Made by a program: the position numbers and the translations under genes. A stretch of DNA of 38,796 bases, taken from contig CAMYNL010000028.1 in NCBI GenBank assembly GCA_947259705.1, positions 1 to 38,796 on the forward strand, given 5' to 3'. The DNA comes from an uncultured Gammaproteobacteria bacterium (GTDB lineage Bacteria > Pseudomonadota > Gammaproteobacteria > Arenicellales > JAANXG01). Below, one piece after another: positions 33,190 to 38,796 of the stretch (positions are counted from its first letter, which is position 1; each line of letters opens with the position of its first letter). The notes below the pieces were generated by a model. The model saw only the letters and a list, made by a program, of their open reading frames with translations. It ran no database searches and was not told where the DNA came from.

Positions 33190-33844
33190 CAATATAAGGG
33201 TAGTGCTGGTCGACGACCATCCCATGTTGCGAGAGGGCGTGGCCAGCACCCTCGATGCCGAGCCGGACTTCGAAGTGGTAGGGCAGGGCAGCAATGCGGA
33301 CGAGGCGCTGGAGCTTGCCCGCGACCTGCTGCCCGACCTGATCATGCTGGATGTCAGCATGGGCGGCGGCGGTATCAATGCGGCGCGGGCCATCGCCGCC
33401 GCCTGCCCCATCGTCAAGATCATCATGTTGACCGTATCCGAGGACGAGGAGGACGTGCTCGCCGCGCTGAAGGTGGGCGCGCGGGGCTATGTGTTGAAGG
33501 GCGTAAGCGGACCGGAGCTGGTGCGCATTGTGCGCTCCATCAACGGCGGTGAACCCTACGTTACCCCCTCACTGGCGGCCAGCTTGCTGGGGGAGTTGCG
33601 CGATCAACGCGTTGACAAAAAGTCCGCCCCCGACCCGCTGTCGGAACTTACCGACCGTGAACGTCAGATCCTGGAGCTGGTGGCGACCGGGCGCAGCAAT
33701 AAGGAGATCGCCGAAGACCTCTTCCTGAGTGAAAAGACCATCAAGCATTATATGACCAACATCCTGCAGAAACTGCAGGTGCGTAATCGCGTCGAGGCGG
33801 CGCTGCTGGCGCAGAAAATTGCCGCCATCGAAGGCACCTCCTGA
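33182..33844 (+). CDS. NarL-type response regulator, LuxR HTH
   Basis: A 220-residue regulator with a receiver domain (VLVDDHPMLREGV at the start, phospho-acceptor Asp57 in LIMLDVSMGG, Lys in YVLKGVSG) and a C-terminal LuxR/GerE helix-turn-helix (LTDRERQILELVATGRSNKEIAEDLFLSEKTIKHYM). Its ATG lies eight bases inside the kinase gene, so the two are translated together. Targets are unknown; the divergent operon at 30286-31479 and its palindromes are the nearest candidates. Confidence 0.92.
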   Translation: MNDNIRVVLVDDHPMLREGVASTLDAEPDFEVVGQGSNADEALELARDLLPDLIMLDVSMGGGGINAARAIAAACPIVKIIMLTVSEDEEDVLAALKVGARGYVLKGVSGPELVRIVRSINGGEPYVTPSLAASLLGELRDQRVDKKSAPDPLSELTDRERQILELVATGRSNKEIAEDLFLSEKTIKHYMTNILQKLQVRNRVEAALLAQKIAAIEGTS

Positions 33845-34011
33845 TCCCCTAAACGATACCGATCGAGTTTCGAACTATCCGGCATAATGGTCGTTAGTTT
33901 TGGTAGCTCATTTTCGACTTGAAAGAACGCCGAACGAGTTCAGATTTGCTCGGACGAACCAATCACGTTTATCGAGTTCCACGGTGAATCCGGTTGGCCC
34001 CCTATGCGGTA
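33845..34011. other. Intergenic stretch after the two-component pair
   Basis: No supported gene and no clear terminator. It is the left part of an 800-base gene-free gap before lutC. Confidence 0.4.
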
Positions 34012-34200
34012 TAGCGTTAGCGTGGCTGCTCACCGCTCCGGAGGCATGACGCCACCGTGAAGTCGCAGTACGCCGAATATCGATGCAGGAAACTTACCGA
34101 GTGCGCGGCCTATGTCACTGCGGCCTTCTCCGTTGCGCCAACGGCACCACAGCTAATCCTTCTGGGCGTCGCTCATGCCAGGTCTGCCAATTCGTGCCAT
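34012..34200 (-). pseudogene. Decayed IS30-family transposase N-terminus
   Basis: Read on the minus strand from ATG 34200, the sequence gives MARIGRPGMSDAQKD, a stop, then LWCRWRNGEGRSDIGRALGK and FPASIFGVLRLHGGVMPPER, a second stop, and AATLTL. This is the recognisable opening of IS30-family transposases (RPG-S-QK...LWxRW..GES...IGRALGK...SI.GVL...GG). At least two stop codons interrupt it, and nothing of the catalytic domain follows downstream of about 34012. It is a fossil of an insertion. Confidence 0.8.
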
Positions 34201-34227
34201 CACAAAAACCTCGATTGGTCTGTCCTG

Positions 34228-34264
34228 AGCATCTTGTGTTGCTTCGACCCATTGAATCCACCGT
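34228..34264 (-). repeat. IS30-type terminal inverted repeat remnant
   Basis: On the minus strand, GGTGGATTCAATGGGTCGAA and then GCAACACAAG match the IS30-family end (GATTCAAT-GGTC-A-GCAACA). It lies about 30 bases upstream of the remnant transposase ATG, where the 5' end of the element belongs. Confidence 0.65.
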
Positions 34265-34647
34265 GATGTTCTTCGCCAAGGAGTCGAAATGAGATACCGA
34301 TGTATCGATCGACGCCGCGCTGTGTATCCGGTAAGGATGAGGCATAGTCTCGCCATTGGCTGCTTTGGAGCGTAATACAGCCCGTTATGGGCTCATCCTC
34401 GGATTCGTACTACCGGCGATATCCGGCCTTTCAGAACTTGATGTCCGAACGGCTGGTCGATCCTGGCAGCGGTCGTTCGCCCGGAGATGTAGGACTGTAG
34501 AGCAATATGGTCCAGCAATTCACTTCAACGAGCCACGAAAAGCTATGCTCTTTATGGCAATTCAAGACTTGACCCCTTTTTCCGTAGCGACCGAGGGGTT
34601 CACCTCGCCACGGGGCCTGCCGCGTCGCTCGATTGCGTCGAAGCAAA
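34265..34647. other. Gene-free stretch with repeat motifs
   Basis: No supported gene. It carries the second copy of a dispersed hairpin (34367-34396) and a lone motif TTCAAGACTTGACCCC with a following T run at 34561-34581. Confidence 0.5.
34367..34396 (+). repeat. Dispersed hairpin repeat, copy 2
   Basis: Matches 2966-2995 in 25 of 30 bases, with the AGCCC/GGGCT stem and the ATGGGCTCAT tail conserved and the loop changed. Confidence 0.5.
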
Positions 34648-35232
34648 TCAAACGCCACGCAAGACGTATACGGTCATCGAGCGCGCCCCGTGTGCGCCCA
34701 TCACCAGCGCCTGCTCAATATCCGCGGTTTTCGAGGGCCCCGAAATGAACACGCCCCAGCCCCCGCCCAGCTTGCCCAGGCGACGGACGGCCTCGCTCAT
34801 GGTGCCGGTGATGCGGTTCTCGTCCACCACCGCGATGAGATGCTCGCAGATGAAGACCGCATTGCGCGTAACCAGATCTTCGCCACTGATCCACACGGAG
34901 CCGTTTTCCGCCACCGCCAGGCGAGCCGGTGCGATGGTGTAATCGACGTCCTTCAGCTCGTGCGGGTCGCGAACTGCCGAAGGGTCGCGGTTACCCTCCA
35001 CGCCCTCCATCAGGGAAAGGACCTGAAGATTCTGACTGACCAGCTCGGCGGCCCTTTTTTTCACATCACCAAGGTCGTCGCCTTGACCCAGACGGCCGCC
35101 GACGCCTTCGAGGACCTCGATGAAATGCTCCCGCGGCGGCGCGTCGAGGGTGACAACCGCTACCTCGGGCATGGGTGTAGGCTCGATGGAAGAGGGTGTG
35201 AGCGAAGCGAAGAATTCTTCCTTGCTGGCCAT
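34648..35232 (-). CDS. lutC: Lactate utilization protein C (LUD domain)
   Basis: A 194-residue LutC/YkgG-type protein, third gene of the lactate-oxidation set. The LUD fold shows as VDYTIAPARLAVAENGSVWI and HLIAVVDENRITGTMSEAVRRL, ending with GWGVFISGPSKTADIEQALVMGAHGARSMTVYVL, the family's SGPSRTADIE signature and C-terminus. With LutA and LutB it forms the iron-sulfur oxidase that converts L-lactate to pyruvate in the cytoplasm. Its start is one base after the lutB stop. Confidence 0.9.
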   Translation of the reverse strand: MASKEEFFASLTPSSIEPTPMPEVAVVTLDAPPREHFIEVLEGVGGRLGQGDDLGDVKKRAAELVSQNLQVLSLMEGVEGNRDPSAVRDPHELKDVDYTIAPARLAVAENGSVWISGEDLVTRNAVFICEHLIAVVDENRITGTMSEAVRRLGKLGGGWGVFISGPSKTADIEQALVMGAHGARSMTVYVLRGV

Positions 35233-35233
35233 G

Positions 35234-36595
35234 TCATTCTCCCCGGTTCTTGCGGTACCAGTGGGCGAAACTTTCGGCAGGAGGTTTCGGAAAATCTCTG
35301 CTCTTGCTCCAGCCGCCGATCCGGCGTTGCAGGATTTGCGGCATTATCCGCAGTCCCACGCGCACCGCGGTCATGGCCATGGACAACCCTCGGGGGCTGC
35401 CAAAGATCTTCCCGGCCAGGGGCATATAAGCGTTCTTGTGGTACGGAAGCTGCTTCTGCTGTGCCAACTGCTCCCGGTGATAGGCGATGGTCTCCCGCAG
35501 AGGGACTTTCACCGGGCAGACGTTATTGCAACTCCCGTTGAGGGTGCAGGCCCAGGCCTCGGAGTTGGCCTCCGGGTTGTCTCCGGCTATGGCCAGACCG
35601 ATTGGGCCGGGTATGAAGTAGTCGTAGCTATGACCGCCGCCCCGCCGATACACGGGGCAGGTGTTGATACAGGCGCCGCAGCGGATGCACTTGTAGATTT
35701 CGGCGTGGCGGCGGTCGGCCATGCGCAGACTCCGTCCGTTGTCAACGATGACGATGTGCAGCTCGCAGCCGGGCCGGGGTGCACCGAATATGGAATTGTA
35801 GCTGGTCGACGGCTGACCCGTCGCGTTTCGCGCCAGCATGCGCATGAGCAGGGCAGCGGAATCCGCATCTGGGACCAGCTTCTCCATGCCCATGACCGCG
35901 ATATGCAAATCCGGTAGGTGTGCTCCCATGTCGGCGTTGCCCTCGTTGGTGCAGACTACGAAGGCACCCTCATCGGCGATGGCCATATTGACACCGGTCA
36001 TGGCCGCGTCGGCGCTCAGGAATTCCTGGCGCATGCTCTCCCTTGCGGCGTGGGTCAGGTAAGTGGGGTCGCTGGCGCCGGCCTGGGTTCCGATCTTCTC
36101 GTGGAACAGCTCGCCGATCTCTTCCTTTTTCAAGTGGATGGCGGGCACCACGATGTGGGAGGGGGGCTCTTCACGCAGTTGCAGAATACGCTCTCCGAGG
36201 TCAGTCTCGATGCACTCGATACCGTGCTTTTCTAGATGGGGGACCAGGTGGACCTCCTCCGTGAGCATAGACTTGGATTTGACTAGTTTCTTCTTGCCCC
36301 GCTCCTTGAGAATACTGGCGACGATCTCGTTGTGCTCCTTCGCATCCCGTGCCCAGTGCACCTCCATGCCGTTGGCTTCGCAGTTGCTCGTGAACTGCTC
36401 CAGCAGCTCCGGCAGGTGGGACAGCACATAAAGCTTCATCCGGCTGGCGCTTTCCCGCATCTGTTCCCATTGTGGGAGGGACTTGGCCTGAAGGTCACGC
36501 TTGTCCCGTAGTGCCAGCAGGGCTGCGGAATGCCAGTCGACTCTGGCCTCGTCGGCGGCAAAGGTTTCAACCTTGCGGGCGTGAGTTTGGCTCAT
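35234..36595 (-). CDS. lutB: Lactate utilization iron-sulfur protein B
   Basis: A 453-residue LutB/YkgF protein. The N-terminal LUD domain (SKSMLTEEVHLVPHLEKHGIECIETDLGERI... GASDPTYLTHAARES) is followed by two 4Fe-4S clusters, CIRCGACINTCPVYRRGGG and CTLNGSCNNVCPVKVPL, and a C-terminal tail. It carries electrons between the LutA and LutC subunits. It begins 12 bases after the lutA stop and ends one base before lutC, so lutA-lutB-lutC is one operon on the minus strand. Confidence 0.92.
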   Translation of the reverse strand: MSQTHARKVETFAADEARVDWHSAALLALRDKRDLQAKSLPQWEQMRESASRMKLYVLSHLPELLEQFTSNCEANGMEVHWARDAKEHNEIVASILKERGKKKLVKSKSMLTEEVHLVPHLEKHGIECIETDLGERILQLREEPPSHIVVPAIHLKKEEIGELFHEKIGTQAGASDPTYLTHAARESMRQEFLSADAAMTGVNMAIADEGAFVVCTNEGNADMGAHLPDLHIAVMGMEKLVPDADSAALLMRMLARNATGQPSTSYNSIFGAPRPGCELHIVIVDNGRSLRMADRRHAEIYKCIRCGACINTCPVYRRGGGHSYDYFIPGPIGLAIAGDNPEANSEAWACTLNGSCNNVCPVKVPLRETIAYHREQLAQQKQLPYHKNAYMPLAGKIFGSPRGLSMAMTAVRVGLRIMPQILQRRIGGWSKSRDFPKPPAESFAHWYRKNRGE

Positions 36596-36607
36596 GGTAG
36601 GCCTCCG

Positions 36608-37351
36608 TCAAGTCACCTGATTCAGCAACGCAGAGAAGTGCATGACCTCCAGGGGGATGCCCTTGCGGCTCACCACCCCTCCGAGACTCATCAGACAGGA
36701 AGGATCATAGCCGACGATCGCTTCGGCTCCGGTGGCAAGGTGGTCGGCCACCTTGTCGTTAGCCATCTTCCCGGAGATGTCCCGCTCATCCACCGAGAAG
36801 GTGCCGCCGAATCCACAGCACTCGTCACGACTCGGTTGGGTGATGGTCAATTCGGGAATTCTCGACAACAGGGCCTGGAGCTTGTTGACCGGTCTGGCGA
36901 CGACAAGCTCCGACGCCGTGCCGAGCCCGAGCTGGCGCAGACCATGGCAGCTCATCTGAAGACTGACAGTCTTTCTGAGCGGTTTCAAGGGATGGTCGAG
37001 AGGAGCGATATCGTGCAGGAACTCCGTGAGTTCGAAGATCTTACCAGCCAGCGAATGAAAGTCCTCAAAGGATGTAAGGCGTTCGAGGTTTTCTCGGGCG
37101 GCCACCACGCAGCTGGCGGCGGGGGCGACAACGGCATCGCAAGGTTCTTTCAACAAAGCCTTACCTAGCGCCTCGACACTGGCGCGCGCCTGATCCAGAC
37201 AACCCGAGTTGGTCATCAGCTGACCGCAGCAGGTCTGTCCCTGGGTATAGCTCACCCCATGTCCCAGTTTCTCCAGCAGCTCCAAGGTGTCCCGGGCGAT
37301 CTCGGGGTAAAAGTGATTCACCAGGCAGGGAATGAACAACGCGATCTTCAT
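36608..37351 (-). CDS. lutA: Lactate utilization protein A (Fe-S oxidoreductase, CCG domain)
   Basis: A 247-residue LutA/YkgE protein with paired CCG-type cysteine motifs: QTCCGQLMTNSG near the N-terminus and DECCGFGGTFSV later, ligands for iron-sulfur or heterodisulfide-like centres. It is the first gene of the lactate operon. The open frame extends to 37465, but MKIALFIPCLVNHFYPE at 37351 is the family N-terminus and GGAG nine bases upstream supports it. No lactate permease or LutR regulator is visible within the window. Confidence 0.92.
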   Translation of the reverse strand: MKIALFIPCLVNHFYPEIARDTLELLEKLGHGVSYTQGQTCCGQLMTNSGCLDQARASVEALGKALLKEPCDAVVAPAASCVVAARENLERLTSFEDFHSLAGKIFELTEFLHDIAPLDHPLKPLRKTVSLQMSCHGLRQLGLGTASELVVARPVNKLQALLSRIPELTITQPSRDECCGFGGTFSVDERDISGKMANDKVADHLATGAEAIVGYDPSCLMSLGGVVSRKGIPLEVMHFSALLNQVT

Positions 37352-37642
37352 GATGTTGACTCCGGCTGTCTTGAAAATTATCGACTCCCCTGTGCTCGCA
37401 AGGGCCCTTCTCCACCGCCCCTCGAACAGGTCGCCCGGCCGGCTCCGTCCGGCGCCTCCAGCCACGAATTACGACGTGCAAGCGATTGGCGCAGAGTGAC
37501 ATCCCCGCAGCTCTGCAGTGTGCAGTCGTCCGACACTGTTGATTAGATTGCGGTGAGCCGAGGGTGCGCTCTACACGATTGTTAATGAAGTTTTGTTATT
37601 CGCGATCGCTCATCCGACAGGATACCATAACATCAGGGTGGC
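37352..37642. other. Promoter side of lutABC
   Basis: About 290 bases, no supported gene. It should contain the lut promoter; no regulator palindrome was recognised. Confidence 0.35.
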
Positions 37643-37762
37643 CTAAGCATCGGCGTGATAGGAAAATCGCCCGAACGGCCCGTTGGCCACCTGCTCGAAA
37701 CCAATGTCCTCGATATAGACGCACTGAGTTTCGAAATTCTCCGATGAGATGTAATGGTCCAC
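37643..37762 (-). CDS. Possible short ORF or gene fragment
   Basis: A minus-strand frame reads DHYISSENFETQCVYIEDIG and FEQVANGPFGRFSYHADA before a TAG at 37643-37645. This is strikingly protein-like for a chance frame. GTG at 37760-37762 is the only plausible start and has no ribosome site; the same frame continues upstream (TIRVSEHQGLSQAYLSV) to a TAG at 37814. It may be a truncated remnant of a larger gene or a small protein. No family is recognised. Confidence 0.3.
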   Translation of the reverse strand: MDHYISSENFETQCVYIEDIGFEQVANGPFGRFSYHADA

Positions 37763-38220
37763 TGATAGGTAGGCCTGCGATAGGCCTTGGTGTTCACTAA
37801 CTCGAATAGTCTGCTATAGAGGGTCACCAGCGTCAGTTCCGAAAAGTTGTGAATCTATGCTCAGGCTGTTTTGACTTCTTTCGGCAGGTCGCGGCCAGCA
37901 GCTGTAGCAATAGATACGAATCGTTGTTTCGACGGTCCGGTTAAACCCTCCATTGCTGTCGTTCATAATTTTAAAACATGGTATACAAATTGTTTTGAAC
38001 TGTACTTCGGTTGTGTGCCCCTTGCTGCCATTGACGATAGTCTGCTGAACTGGTGCTTCGCGGCCAGGACCGGACCTTCGCGCCAAACCCTCAAAAACAC
38101 CCCTTGGCATCCGAAGCGGTTTTCATAAGTTCCAGGCTAGCGAGCTGTGATCCACGATTTATAGCGGACTGGCGTCATAGTTGATATTCTTTATAGAAAA
38201 ACATAGTGAAGGGACTTGCT
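37763..38220. other. AT-rich gene-free stretch
   Basis: About 460 bases between the possible fragment and the regulator. Overlapping frames on both strands lack protein-like composition. The right end carries the leader of the STAND regulator, with AAGGGAC at 38209. Confidence 0.35.
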
Positions 38221-38276
38221 ATGAGAAGAATGAAGAAATCAGAATCCCAAATCAAACAGACACTGTTATTATTCAA

Positions 38277-38796
38277 GTGCCCGCAGCAGCAGAAATAAAA
38301 ACCCAATCTGCATTGGAACCTCTAAATAGAACCAAACTGTACATCCCAACGATTTCCGCCGACCACATATCCCGCGGTCGTCTAATCGATGTGATGGACA
38401 AGACCCTCGAGGTCCCGCTGACTTTAGTATCGGCGCCCGCTGGCTATGGTAAGAGCGCGCTCGTCAGCGAGTGGTTGCGGCTCCGCGAGCATACCGCCGC
38501 ATGGCTGTCATTGGATGAAGCCGATGGTAATCTGAGGCAGTTTATCTCTTATCTGATGGCTGCCTTGGAAATCGCCCACCCGGGGGCTTGTCCTACGGTC
38601 GTTGAGCTGTCGAAAGCTCCCGAACTGCCGCCGCTGTCTGATTTGGTTACCTATTTGGGCAACGACCTCGACGACATCGAAGGGCCCTGTTTAGTTGTGC
38701 TCGACGACTACCATCTTCTGAAGCGCTCATCACCCGTGCACGAACTGCTTGATAAATTGCTAGTGCACCCCCTCTCGCACGTCCATATCGTGCTGG
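38277..38796 (+). CDS. MalT-like STAND/LuxR-family regulator, 5' part
   Basis: Incomplete at the window edge. The frame encodes LNRTKLYIPTISADHISRGR, then Walker A VSAPAGYGKSALVSEW (Lys59 if the start is 38277) and Walker B CLVVLDDYHLL, typical of the MalT-type NTPase domain of large LuxR-family activators (about 900 residues); the tetratricopeptide and DNA-binding parts lie beyond the edge. The start is uncertain: the frame is open from 38181 with no ATG before the domain, GTG 38277 is chosen, and the well-placed ATG at 38221 is in another frame that ends after 25 codons. Ligand and targets are unknown. Confidence 0.75.
   Translation, partial: MPAAAEIKTQSALEPLNRTKLYIPTISADHISRGRLIDVMDKTLEVPLTLVSAPAGYGKSALVSEWLRLREHTAAWLSLDEADGNLRQFISYLMAALEIAHPGACPTVVELSKAPELPPLSDLVTYLGNDLDDIEGPCLVVLDDYHLLKRSSPVHELLDKLLVHPLSHVHIVL

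Overview
The window reads as a high-GC gammaproteobacterial chromosome segment, with AT-richer mobile stretches at both ends. The grounds are gene content and style: a NarX/NarL-type two-component pair, a YqhA/UPF0114 protein, a RimK-like ligase cassette, a REP-associated transposase, FNR-type boxes and LutABC. No rRNA, tRNA or CRISPR was found. The lineage is an inference; an uncultured or Chromatiales-like gammaproteobacterium fits.

Left region (1-5.8 kb) is accessory DNA. It holds an AT-rich SAM methyltransferase, an IS1182-family element (1244-2924) with recognisable terminal repeats whose transposase carries a one-base frameshift, a tautomerase-family protein, and a secreted sulfatase interrupted by a single in-frame TGA where a Trp is expected.

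Central housekeeping and envelope region (5.8-21.2 kb). It has a UbiE/ArsM-like methyltransferase with an ATGA-coupled small ORF, divergent from a cardiolipin synthase. Then come a SnoaL-like protein, a hemerythrin-domain protein, and an overlapping threonine-to-glycine pair (SDR-type threonine dehydrogenase and Kbl). A His-rich Spy/CpxP-like protein and a cytochrome c behind an FNR-like box follow, then a fasciclin protein. A TetR regulator next to two clear palindromic operators faces an operon of a COG1033-type RND exporter, a LolA-like lipoprotein-sorting protein and an outer-membrane barrel, probably an envelope lipid or hydrophobe export route.

Mobile and ligase region (21.2-27.6 kb). 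A cluster of REP-like repeats, three in one orientation and three in the other, precedes a RAYT transposase, with a seventh copy after it. Next is UPF0114, then a minus-strand three-gene cassette (retropepsin-like RimB/Zn_protease family, inactive transglutaminase-7TM, RimK-related ligase), an FNR box and a secreted LVIVD-repeat protein.

Right region (27.6-38.8 kb). A tight operon of P-loop NTPase, ABC exporter and alpha/beta esterase diverges from a NarX-like kinase and NarL-like regulator. A decayed IS30-family remnant sits in an 800-base gene-poor gap. The lactate-utilisation operon lutABC follows, then an AT-rich gap and the 5' part of a MalT-type STAND/LuxR regulator cut by the window edge.

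The most noteworthy items are the NTPase/ABC/esterase operon beside the two-component pair, the mosaic REP/RAYT locus, the TGA-interrupted sulfatase, the kinase's Cys-x8-Cys insertion and the IS30 fossil.
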